This document shows, piece by piece, positions 1 to 6,566 of a stretch of 7,537 nucleotides of DNA. Position 1 is the first letter of the stretch. Each line of letters begins with the position of its first letter. The notes beneath the pieces were generated by a model, which made no database searches, was not told where the DNA came from, and saw only the letters and a list, made by a program, of their open reading frames with translations. A program made the position numbers and the translations under genes. The stretch comes from CAZTLE01 sp964614415 (GTDB taxonomy: Bacteria > Bacteroidota > Bacteroidia > Flavobacteriales > Flavobacteriaceae), in assembly GCA_964614415.1 (NCBI GenBank), contig CAZTLE010000194.1:1-7537 (forward strand). Direction: 5' to 3'.

Positions 1-449
1 TTGCCTTCAACAATGTCCTGAACTGTCGGATTAAAGTTGTTGTTGAAAATACTGATACTCTTAAAGGAGCCCCCTGCAAGTAGCCCTTGCAATGCGCAGA
101 AATCGGTAATATTTTGAAGGTTATCGCCCGTAGAGGTAATCGTGATGTCATCGGAGACCAGTATGAGATCTTCCAGTCCGTCCAGGGTGGTTATTTGTGT
201 ATCGATAATTGCGAGCTTTCCGAAGATCTTTTCGATACCCTGCAAGGCTTCCAGCGATGAAATATTACCGGTTAAGATGATGTCGCCGTCATAACGGGAT
301 GATGTTATCGAGGAGAAAACGTTATTCAGTTCTTCCTGAGTGTCGATCACGATAGGGTCGAACGGCTTATCCTCGCGACAACTGATCGTTATCGCAAAGG
401 CCATGGCCATTGAAATACAGGAAAACATGTAATGCAAACGTCTCTTCAT
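1..449 (-). CDS. Leucine-rich / receptor-L-domain-like lipoprotein, 3' part beyond the window edge
   Basis: Translating the minus strand from the ATG at 449 gives 149 uninterrupted residues running off the left edge, so the gene is incomplete. It starts with a basic n-region (MKRR), then a hydrophobic stretch ending TISC (C24), which fits a lipoprotein signal peptide although the -3 residue (T) is not ideal. After the cysteine come R-E-D-K, similar to the basic-plus-two-acidic surface-export signals known from Bacteroidota lipoproteins, so exposure on the cell surface is plausible (inference). From about residue 55 the sequence falls into rough 20-25 residue units of a short beta strand followed by 'LxxLxGL/I'-like turns (SSLEALQGI, TTLDGLEDL, FCALQGLL), which resembles a leucine-rich or receptor-L-domain beta solenoid. 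The start lies 8 nt after the response-regulator stop, indicating co-transcription with the two-component system. Specific function is unknown. Confidence 0.8.
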   Translation of the reverse strand, partial: MKRRLHYMFSCISMAMAFAITISCREDKPFDPIVIDTQEELNNVFSSITSSRYDGDIILTGNISSLEALQGIEKIFGKLAIIDTQITTLDGLEDLILVSDDITITSTGDNLQNITDFCALQGLLAGGSFKSISIFNNNFNPTVQDIVEG

Positions 450-457
450 AGCAAGTC

Positions 458-1195
458 CTAATTTAGGAGTTTATTTAAAAGGTCCTCCTTTTTTCTTCGA
501 GATACTTCCAATTTTGAAGCATCCGATAACAACACATACCCACCATCTTCTTTCAGATACTTTTTTATATACTTTATGTGCACCAGGTGCTTTTGGTGAA
601 TTCTGAAAAAATTGGATTCCGAAAGCATGTTTTCATAATGTTTCAGGGTCTTGGTTGACGTAATACGCTGACCATCCACGAGGTAGATGTCGGTGTAATT
701 ACTGTACGATTCCAATCGCAGGATCTCATCGATGCGAATGAAATGAATCTCGTTGCTTGAGTTTACCACGATCTTATCTACCTCACCCGAAGCGGCGATT
801 CCGGAAGCATACTTCAACTGAGCCTGTTGCGTCCCCTTTTCCAGTACCTTCACTCGGGCCACTGCGTCTATAAATTCTTGAGGGTTGATGGGTTTAAGCA
901 AATAATCAAGAGCCGAATATTTAAATGCTTTGATCGCAAACTCGTCATAGGCCGTGGTAAAGATGGTGTGAAACTTCTTCCCGGCACTTTGTTCCAAAAC
1001 TTCAAACCCGGTTCCGTCACCTAAATTGATATCGAGAAGCACCAGATCGAACTCGGTATTCGCTATGAGCGAGATACCTTCCGTCTTGCTGTTGGCAACC
1101 CCCACTACGGTAACCTCCTCCAGGTATTTCCCGATGTAGCTTTGCAGTGTGGTTACCGCATTTAGTTCGTCTTCTATGATCAATACCTTAAGCAT
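458..1195 (-). CDS. LytTR-family response regulator
   Basis: This 245-residue protein has the standard length and order of a LytR/AlgR-type regulator. Residues 1-118 form a receiver domain: acidic pocket E8-D9, phosphoacceptor D55 in LVLLDINLGDG, T80/T81 and K101 in the LLKPINP motif. Residues about 140-243 form a LytTR DNA-binding domain, with the typical FFRIHQKHLVHIKYIKKY and LEVSRRKK signatures. It should be phosphorylated by the kinase encoded immediately upstream and then bind promoter DNA as a transcription regulator in the cytoplasm. The ATG at 1195 overlaps the last 8 nt of the kinase gene (ATGCTTAA contains both the start codon and the kinase stop), which suggests translational coupling. 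The next gene, a lipoprotein, begins 8 nt after its stop. Target genes cannot be read from the window. Family and domain calls are secure; no specific gene name is claimed. Confidence 0.96.
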   Translation of the reverse strand: MLKVLIIEDELNAVTTLQSYIGKYLEEVTVVGVANSKTEGISLIANTEFDLVLLDINLGDGTGFEVLEQSAGKKFHTIFTTAYDEFAIKAFKYSALDYLLKPINPQEFIDAVARVKVLEKGTQQAQLKYASGIAASGEVDKIVVNSSNEIHFIRIDEILRLESYSNYTDIYLVDGQRITSTKTLKHYENMLSESNFFRIHQKHLVHIKYIKKYLKEDGGYVLLSDASKLEVSRRKKEDLLNKLLN

Positions 1196-2666
1196 GCAGT
1201 GGTATTCTAATGGTTACTTTCGTTCCTAATGCATTTCCCTGATCATCTTTCAGGTCGTCATATATGATACGCCCGGAAGGTGAATCCCCCATAAGCGCAA
1301 GTCTTTTTTTCACGATTTCGGTACCCAGGGATTTGTGTGCTTTGTTTTGGGCAGCGGCACGTCCCACTCCGTTATCTTCTACCGTACAGATCAAATGATC
1401 GTCGTCCCTCGAAGTTATGGAAATCGATACGGAGCCCCCTTCTTTTTTCGGTGAAATACCATGGATAATAGCATTCTCTACGAACGGCTGGATTAGCATT
1501 GGTGGAATTTGAACCAGATCCGATTCAATGGACGGATCTACGTTCAGTTCATATTGTAATCGATCTCCAAAACGCATCTTCTCGAGTTCCAGATACATTT
1601 CTATTCCTTCAATTTCGCGAGACAGTGCAATGAGCGACTCACGGGAATGGGTGAGTGTTTTTCGAAGCAAATTCGAGAACTTAGCCAGATATATTTCCGA
1701 ATTCAGGGTATCGCCTGTGGCAATGAAACTTTGAATGGAATTGAGCGAATTAAACACGAAATGCGGATTCATTTGCGACTGCAACGCCCTTCCTTCCAGT
1801 TGCGACAGCTCGTTTTTAAGCCCCTGAACCTTTAGCTTTCGCATATAAAAGGCTCGTAGGACGATCCAGAATAAAGAGAATGCCAAAACAATAAGCCCGA
1901 TACGGAACCACCAGGTTAAGTAAAAGGCAGTCTCGAAGGTCATGGTCAGAGAAATGGGGTCCGTCCACGAACCGTCCTTTCGATCGGCCCGCACCAGGAA
2001 GTTGTAGGTCCCGGCATCCGGAAGGGATGTAAACTGGGCCTTTGTATCCCGGGTGTCTACCCAATCGTCGTGAATCCCTTCGATCTTATACTGATAATTG
2101 ATACGTCCCAGCCTGGCATAATCCAACGAGACATACCCGATGGTAATGGTTTGATATTCGGCGGGAACTATGAGTTCGGAAGGAATAGAATCGATTTTGG
2201 TACTGTTCATACCTATGTATTCGAAACGGATATCAGGTTCTGTTTCGAAGTTTGAGGGGATATCGGATGAACGGGAATCGTATCCCGGATAAAAGTAGAG
2301 TCCATGGCCGGAGGTTCCTATCCAGACAGAGCCCTGATGGTCTGTGTAGCCTGAGGTCAGGGATTTATTACCCAACAACGGGAGACCGGCTGATTGGGCA
2401 CGTTGTACCGAATCCAGGGCAACACCTTTTTGGGACGAATTGTAAAATGTGTATTGATCAATTGATTCAAAGTCATATCCGTTGAATCGCGACCATCCTT
2501 CATCGGTTTCAACAACCAAATATCCGGTTTCGTCCTGTCCAATGGTAAGGACATTATTGGAAGGCAATCCGTCGTCCTGCGTATAATTGCGATATGGCTG
2601 ATCCTGGGCAAATAGCTCAGCACCAACCAGTAACGTGAAAAGTATATATATTCCGAATCGCTTCAA
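1188..2666 (-). CDS. LytS-type sensor histidine kinase with shortened Reg_prop/Y_Y_Y sensor region
   Basis: The 492-residue protein begins with a signal peptide (1-20, ending ELFA|QD). A first propeller-type repeat follows at 27-66 (DDGLPSNNV ... TDEGWSRFNGYDF), then a second at about 107-127 (YTDHQGSVWIGTSGHGLYFYP). A Y_Y_Y-type beta-sandwich lies at about 165-245 (YQYKIEG ... GTYNFLVRA), one membrane span at 253-274, then a linker helix. The His_kinase (PF06580-type) block has phosphoacceptor H302 in QMNPHFVFNSLNS. The HATPase part has N398 in PFVENAIIHG, DNGVG at 431-435 and a final GTKVTIRIPL. The sensor region is therefore periplasmic and the kinase cytoplasmic, paired with the overlapping LytTR regulator. 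Relatives with this architecture usually carry many more propeller repeats and are often about 900-1000 residues, so this sensor is strikingly short. The start is TTG at 2666; no in-frame ATG exists before an upstream stop, and the TTG gives a proper MKR signal-peptide start. The signal sensed is unknown. Confidence 0.93.
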   Translation of the reverse strand: MKRFGIYILFTLLVGAELFAQDQPYRNYTQDDGLPSNNVLTIGQDETGYLVVETDEGWSRFNGYDFESIDQYTFYNSSQKGVALDSVQRAQSAGLPLLGNKSLTSGYTDHQGSVWIGTSGHGLYFYPGYDSRSSDIPSNFETEPDIRFEYIGMNSTKIDSIPSELIVPAEYQTITIGYVSLDYARLGRINYQYKIEGIHDDWVDTRDTKAQFTSLPDAGTYNFLVRADRKDGSWTDPISLTMTFETAFYLTWWFRIGLIVLAFSLFWIVLRAFYMRKLKVQGLKNELSQLEGRALQSQMNPHFVFNSLNSIQSFIATGDTLNSEIYLAKFSNLLRKTLTHSRESLIALSREIEGIEMYLELEKMRFGDRLQYELNVDPSIESDLVQIPPMLIQPFVENAIIHGISPKKEGGSVSISITSRDDDHLICTVEDNGVGRAAAQNKAHKSLGTEIVKKRLALMGDSPSGRIIYDDLKDDQGNALGTKVTIRIPLHA

Positions 2667-2752
2667 GAGACGTGATTTCGCGTCAATTTAGGAAGTATTT
2701 GACAGGGATCGAAAGATATTTAGATTATGGTGTCAAAAATTTAGTATTCGGC

Positions 2753-4108
2753 TCACTCGGACGCTTTGTGCTTTCGAATAAGCGGGATGAATTTGAGGCG
2801 GTATTTTACGATAAGCGCAACAGCCCGGTATGCGACCCAAACGATCAATGCGATCCAAATACCCAACAAGCCCATGTCGTAATATTTGGTGATCAATAAG
2901 GTTGGGACAAACCCCAGTAACGTGGCGCCCAGCAACACATTCCGCAGATATCGCATCTCGCCCAGCCCTTTGAAAATAGCATCCAAAGTAAAACTCAGGG
3001 AATTAAACGGCTGACTCACAAGGACCATAAAGAATATACCCAGAAATACCGTATGAACTCCCGGATCTTTGTTGAACAATAAACCGATGGAATCGTAAAA
3101 GGCAAGCCCTAAGAGTATGAGAATCGATGCCACGCCAAGATTGTACAGATTAACCCGTTTGGTGACCTTCCAGAGTGAAGTGTAGTCTCTTGCGCCCAAT
3201 AGCTTTCCTCCCAGTATGTTTCCGGCGGCTCCATAACCATCTATGAAAAAGGCCGTGAACATCCATATATTGATGGCAATCGTATGCGCAGCGAGCACGT
3301 CTTTTCCCAGTGCTGTTGCTTCCCGTGTGGCAAGGATAAGGGCAGCGTTAAGGGCCACGGAACGGACAAATAAATTAAGACTCATAAATACCAGGCGAAC
3401 AATTTCCGGATGCAGTGGAAACCGAAGGCGTAGGGAAATCGATGTTTTTTTCAGTAGGAGGATCAGCGCCATGATCGCCATAATCACTTGAGCGATAAGA
3501 CTGGCCCAGGCGGCACCCTGAATACCCAAAGCAGGAATGTAGTCGTTCACACCATAGACCAGTGCAAAGTCGAGTCCGATATTGATCAGTGCGCCAACGG
3601 TAGCAATGATCATGGGCCAGAAGGTATTTTGGAGTCCTCGGAAAAGACCGAAGATGGCAAAAGTGAACAAGGTCAACGGGAACCCCCAAACCCTGATCTT
3701 GTAATAATCCAGGCTTAATTCCAGGATAAGGCCTTCGGCATTCAACAGGGTAAAGATCTCCTCCACAAAGAAATACGTACTTGCAAGGACTACAATACTG
3801 AGGGCAATATTGTAGTAAATAGCCTGTGCCGGAAAATTCTGCAGGTCCTCCAGTTTACCCGCTCCCAGATTTTGTGAGACGATGGCAGAGATAGCACTAC
3901 GGGTTTGTCCGAGAATCCAAATCAATGCCGACAGGAATACTCCCACGATACCTACAGCGTCCAGGGATTCCACACCATATTCCGGAATGTTTCCAACGAT
4001 TGCCGTATCGGTAATGGAAAGCACGGGTTCGGCAATGCCGGCAACGATGGCAGGCAGGGCCAACTGTTGAATACGCTTGAAAGAAATATCTGTTTTCGAC
4101 ACGTTCAA
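2753..4108 (-). CDS. MATE-family efflux transporter (DinF-like)
   Basis: This 451-residue polytopic inner-membrane protein has the length and two-fold hydrophobic layout of MATE (multidrug and toxic compound extrusion) transporters, with about twelve membrane spans in two halves (roughly 15-220 and 235-435). The N-terminal signature LPAIVAGIAEPVLSITDTAIVGN contains an aspartate in the first helix (D34), a position used for cation coupling in DinF-like members; this functional role is inferred from the family. It most likely exports organic cations or metabolites using an ion gradient; the substrate cannot be deduced. The open frame offers TTG at 4108 or GTG at 4102 as starts, with no in-frame ATG before an upstream stop. 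A good -7 box lies only 4 nt before the TTG, so the message may be leaderless or nearly so. The kinase gene follows on the same strand after 86 nt; co-transcription is possible but not shown. Confidence 0.95.
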   Translation of the reverse strand: MNVSKTDISFKRIQQLALPAIVAGIAEPVLSITDTAIVGNIPEYGVESLDAVGIVGVFLSALIWILGQTRSAISAIVSQNLGAGKLEDLQNFPAQAIYYNIALSIVVLASTYFFVEEIFTLLNAEGLILELSLDYYKIRVWGFPLTLFTFAIFGLFRGLQNTFWPMIIATVGALINIGLDFALVYGVNDYIPALGIQGAAWASLIAQVIMAIMALILLLKKTSISLRLRFPLHPEIVRLVFMSLNLFVRSVALNAALILATREATALGKDVLAAHTIAINIWMFTAFFIDGYGAAGNILGGKLLGARDYTSLWKVTKRVNLYNLGVASILILLGLAFYDSIGLLFNKDPGVHTVFLGIFFMVLVSQPFNSLSFTLDAIFKGLGEMRYLRNVLLGATLLGFVPTLLITKYYDMGLLGIWIALIVWVAYRAVALIVKYRLKFIPLIRKHKASE

Positions 4109-4112
4109 GGTG

Positions 4113-4120
4113 CAAAAATA
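4113..4120 (-). promoter_or_regulatory. Bacteroidota-type -7 box for the MATE gene
   Basis: On the minus strand the sequence reads TATTTTTG, a perfect match to the TAnnTTTG -7 consensus of Bacteroidota housekeeping promoters. A TTTC at 4141-4138 sits 17 nt upstream and could serve as an imperfect -33 element (consensus TTTG). The box ends 4 nt before the TTG codon at 4108, so transcription would begin at about the annotated start codon. Confidence 0.55.
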
Positions 4121-4215
4121 GATAATAAGACGGACTAGAAATACATTTTCTGCGTTTCAACAAGAGGCCAGTTGTTTGTAAATAGTTATATTTAAAGTTC
4201 ATTCGGGCTATGAAA

Positions 4216-4236
4216 AAGGAATTGTATTGATTCCTT
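4216..4236. repeat. 7-bp inverted repeat in the leader of the T9SS cargo gene
   Basis: Arms AAGGAAT (4216-4222) and ATTCCTT (4230-4236) are perfectly complementary around a 7-nt loop, with a possible extra G-U pair inside. It could be a protein-binding site or a weak 5' leader hairpin. There is no T-tract after it, so it is not a standard terminator. Its function is unproven. Confidence 0.4.
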
Positions 4237-4290
4237 GAAAATTTACTAGATAAACAGGCAGGGAGAAGAGGTACACTTTTATGTGAAGTT

Positions 4291-6018
4291 ATGTATCGCA
4301 GAGCACTCTACATTTGTTTTTGGTTGTTAGGTATAACAGCCTACAGCCAGGATTGCCCGGATTTGCTGAATCCTATTGCGGGGTCTACCGGTGTGCCCGT
4401 GGATACCACTATTAGTTGGGAGAATGTAGTAGGTGTGAACGGATACATCATCTCGCTGGGGACCACCCCCGGAGGAGGAGAAATTGTAAATGAGCAGGCC
4501 GTAGGAAGCAGTACGAGTTACACACCTCCTCTCGGATTGCCCGAGTCCACTCAGATCCATGTAACCATCACCCTGTTTTTCTTTGATCTTCCGGACATAG
4601 TCTGCCCCAGTGTGTCTTTCACTACTGAAAATGTCACCACAGTTCCCGACTGTACAACGCTCATATCTCCTCAGGACGGAGATGAAAATGTTCCCGTAAG
4701 CACCATTCTCATATGGAGATACGCTTCCAAGGCAACAGGATATCGGGTTACCGTAGGGACAGCGCCAGGGGCCGGTGATATTGTCAATAACCTGGATGTG
4801 GGGAATGTGCTTAATTATAATCCTCCGGGAGATTTACCCGTAGCGACCGAAATATTTGTTTCAATAGATCCGTATAATGAGAACGGAACGGCGACAGGTT
4901 GTGTCGAGGAAAGCTTTATCACCGGCGGAGGTGGAGACCCTCCCGGCTGTACTACGCTCATTAGCCCCGAAGACGGGGCGATCAATGTTCCCTTGTCACC
5001 TATAGTACAATGGACACCGGTTGCTGGGGCAACGGGATATATAGTGTTTATCGGTTCCTCTCCTTTCAATAACGATGTTGTTGACGGCGATATATTCTTC
5101 ACCACATCGATCCAGGTGCTGAATTTTGAACCCAACCGCACTTATTTTGTAAAGATCATTCCGTTCAACGATGCCGGTCAGGCACAGAATTGTCCTCAGG
5201 AATCCTTCTCTACCATTTTAGGCTGTGGCCCTTTCTTTGATGATCAGGGAAATCTTATCACGCTGAACCCCGAGATTGACTTTCCGGATACAATCAGTCT
5301 TTGTGAAGATTCGTTGCCCACGCGAGTTACTTCCACCGATATTGCCGATGGCTTCCGTTGGTATCAGATCACCGATTCAGGAGATGAAATTCTCATTTCC
5401 GAAGAACCTTTTGCCGATATCCCCGAGTTTGGTGTTTATCGCTATGAGGCATACAATGTTATTATTCAGGACGGAATCACACTGGAATGTCCTACTACTA
5501 AGGAGTTCACCACTACTCTGTCATCCAAAGCACAGATTGATTTTATTCAAAGAGATTATGCCAACGGACTGTTCACTGTGATCATTGGCACTACAGGTTC
5601 GGGGGTATATGAATTTTCGCTTACCGGTCCGGAGGGTCCCTACCAGAATCTGGAAATTTTTACGGACCTGCCTCCCGGAACATATACGGTATATGTTCGT
5701 GATAAAAATGGTTGCGGAATAGCGGAAGAGACCTTTCGTTTGGCACCGCCCACTACAGGATTCCCACCCTATTTTTCTCCGAACGGAGATGGGATCAATG
5801 ATTTTTGGCAGTACATACCTCCCGAAGTAGACCCACTTCCTGTGCAGGTGATCTATGTGTTTGATCGCTTCGGAAAAATGCTCGATCAGATCAATCCTTA
5901 CACCGAGGGCTGGGACGGCCGATACAACAATACGCCCATGCCTCTTGGTGGCTACTGGTACAGAGCGGAGTTGAGAGACGGAGGTGTTATTACGGGGTAT
6001 TTCTCGCTTATTCGTTAG
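4291..6018 (+). CDS. Secreted T9SS cargo with three Fn3-like repeats and a gliding-motility-type C-terminal domain
   Basis: This 575-residue protein starts with a signal peptide (1-19, ending AYS|QD). Three repeats of about 90 residues follow (22-112, 121-211, 220-309). Each opens with C-x-x-L-x-x-P-x-x-G-x-x-x-V-P, carries a central GY-x-(I/V)-x-(I/V)-G core and ends near a second cysteine; they look like fibronectin-type-III or related beta sandwiches. Next comes an Ig-like segment (about 330-410, CEDSLPTRVT ... FRWYQ), then a SprB-like segment (about 415-485, containing LPPGTYTVYVRDKNGCG). The final 85 residues (490-575) are a CHU_C / type B type IX sorting domain: FSPNGDGINDFW, IYVFDRFGKML, GWDGRYNNTPMPLGGYWYRAEL and a GYFSLIR ending. 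Type B domains direct outer-membrane crossing by the type IX system; final attachment or release is not predictable here. No PorP/SprF-like partner gene sits next to it. Exact role is unknown, with adhesion or surface structure the likeliest (inference). Confidence 0.93.
   Translation: MYRRALYICFWLLGITAYSQDCPDLLNPIAGSTGVPVDTTISWENVVGVNGYIISLGTTPGGGEIVNEQAVGSSTSYTPPLGLPESTQIHVTITLFFFDLPDIVCPSVSFTTENVTTVPDCTTLISPQDGDENVPVSTILIWRYASKATGYRVTVGTAPGAGDIVNNLDVGNVLNYNPPGDLPVATEIFVSIDPYNENGTATGCVEESFITGGGGDPPGCTTLISPEDGAINVPLSPIVQWTPVAGATGYIVFIGSSPFNNDVVDGDIFFTTSIQVLNFEPNRTYFVKIIPFNDAGQAQNCPQESFSTILGCGPFFDDQGNLITLNPEIDFPDTISLCEDSLPTRVTSTDIADGFRWYQITDSGDEILISEEPFADIPEFGVYRYEAYNVIIQDGITLECPTTKEFTTTLSSKAQIDFIQRDYANGLFTVIIGTTGSGVYEFSLTGPEGPYQNLEIFTDLPPGTYTVYVRDKNGCGIAEETFRLAPPTTGFPPYFSPNGDGINDFWQYIPPEVDPLPVQVIYVFDRFGKMLDQINPYTEGWDGRYNNTPMPLGGYWYRAELRDGGVITGYFSLIR
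4354..5217 (+). repeat. Three tandem coding repeats (~270-300 nt each) in the T9SS cargo
   Basis: The repeat units start at about 4354, 4651 and 4948, a period of 297 nt. Units two and three begin with nearly identical residues (CTTLISPQDG and CTTLISPEDG), while unit one is more diverged (CPDLLNPIAG). The same cysteine, V-P and GY positions recur in all three. At the DNA level codons differ between units, so this is an older tandem duplication rather than a fresh one. Confidence 0.8.
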
Positions 6019-6523
6019 CTTCTTCAGAAAGGACCAACTCATAGCAATAAAAGGGATGGTCGCTCTGCTTCGGAAAGTACACATTCCCCAGACGTTGATA
6101 TCCCCGGGCTTCGTAGAAGCGTTGATTACGGCTATTTTGGCTAAACGTATCCAGCCGTACTGAAACACCTCCCAAGTTTCGGATATGGTCTTCGGCAAAA
6201 TCCATTAAGTGGCGCGCCCGGCCTTTCCCCTGTTCGTTTGGATGTACGGCAACCCGGTGTATATAGTAGTTATTTCCGTCCGCAGTAATCCAGTCAATAG
6301 CTTTGTATTCTTCATCCATTTCCGGGGAAATCACAATGCAACCAATGATGCTGTCTTCAACAAGGATAAATAATTCACCCCTTTCGACGTCCTTCTCAAA
6401 AGCCTCCCGGGACGGATAATGCTCGTTCCATTGATAGATGCCTTGCGCGATCATCCTGGCCGCGCAAGCCCATGTCATTACTAATATTTCGTCAATTTCC
6501 TCGAGTTTAGCGGGCCGTATCAT
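6008..6523 (-). CDS. GNAT-family N-acetyltransferase
   Basis: From the ATG at 6523 the product is 171 residues, a usual length for a single-domain GCN5-related N-acetyltransferase. The acetyl-CoA-binding motif A is clear: IHRVAVHPNEQGKGRARHLM (residues 88-107) with the Q-G-x-G-x-A loop at 98-103. The C-terminal part has the common SQNSRNQRFYEARGYQRLG signature (128-146). It should transfer an acetyl group from acetyl-CoA to an amine of an unidentified small molecule or protein. The frame stays open far upstream, but that extension is antisense to the stress-protein gene. Another ATG at 6544 falls before the predicted transcription start. MIRPAKLEE is also a typical GNAT opening, so 6523 is chosen. 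Its stop codon overlaps the convergent T9SS-cargo gene by 11 nt, and it diverges from the stress-protein gene with 43 nt between start codons. Confidence 0.93.
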   Translation of the reverse strand: MIRPAKLEEIDEILVMTWACAARMIAQGIYQWNEHYPSREAFEKDVERGELFILVEDSIIGCIVISPEMDEEYKAIDWITADGNNYYIHRVAVHPNEQGKGRARHLMDFAEDHIRNLGGVSVRLDTFSQNSRNQRFYEARGYQRLGNVYFPKQSDHPFYCYELVLSEEANE

Positions 6524-6533
6524 TAATATGGAG

Positions 6534-6541
6534 TAATTTTG
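6534..6541 (+). promoter_or_regulatory. -7 box for the universal stress protein gene
   Basis: TAATTTTG matches the Bacteroidota -7 consensus TAnnTTTG perfectly and lies 25 nt before the ATG at 6567, giving a short leader of roughly 20 nt. No TTTG was found at a normal -33 distance; TTTA at 6506 is 24 nt away. The box is the left arm of a palindrome shared with the opposing promoter. Confidence 0.6.
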
Positions 6542-6544
6542 CAT

Positions 6545-6552
6545 CAAAATTA
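6545..6552 (-). promoter_or_regulatory. -7 box for the GNAT acetyltransferase gene
   Basis: On the minus strand the bases read TAATTTTG, again a perfect TAnnTTTG. The box ends 21 nt before the ATG at 6523 and argues against the earlier ATG at 6544. A TTTTTC tract at 6574-6569, about 16-18 nt upstream, may act as a poor -33 element. It is the right arm of the palindrome. Confidence 0.55.
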
Positions 6553-6566
6553 AAGATAATTGACAG

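Larger units (their letters stand above)
4109..4290. other. Divergent intergenic region between MATE and T9SS-cargo genes
   Basis: These 182 AT-rich bases separate two genes read in opposite directions. They hold the MATE -7 box and, at 4216-4236, an inverted repeat (AAGGAAT, 7-nt loop, ATTCCTT). No perfect TAnnTTTG box was found for the rightward gene; the nearest approximations are TATATTTA at about 4187 and TACATTTT at about 4142, neither with a convincing -33 partner. I see no RNA gene or convincing small ORF. Confidence 0.6.
6534..6552. repeat. Perfect inverted repeat with both arms as divergent -7 boxes
   Basis: The 19 bases read TAATTTTG-CAT-CAAAATTA: two perfect 8-nt complementary arms around 3 bases. 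Each arm is a consensus -7 box for one of the two diverging genes, so the two polymerase sites overlap almost completely. It might also be an operator for a dimeric regulator; that is inference. Confidence 0.75.

Noticed and set aside
2667..2752. Promoter for the kinase operon in the 86-nt gap
   Set aside because: TATCTTTC on the minus strand is a near match to a -7 box, but its best upstream TTTG is only 15 nt away; the evidence is too weak to list as a feature.
4211..4231. Tiny upstream ORF (six codons) starting at the ATG at 4211
   Set aside because: Too short to support as a peptide gene, without a start-site signal, and overlapping the inverted repeat; could be chance.
5521..6198. Long open frame on the minus strand (225 codons) under the T9SS-cargo and GNAT genes
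   Set aside because: It is antisense to the coding sequence of a well-supported secreted protein and shifted relative to the GNAT frame; its composition is rich in basic residues and shows no recognisable domain, as expected for a shadow frame.
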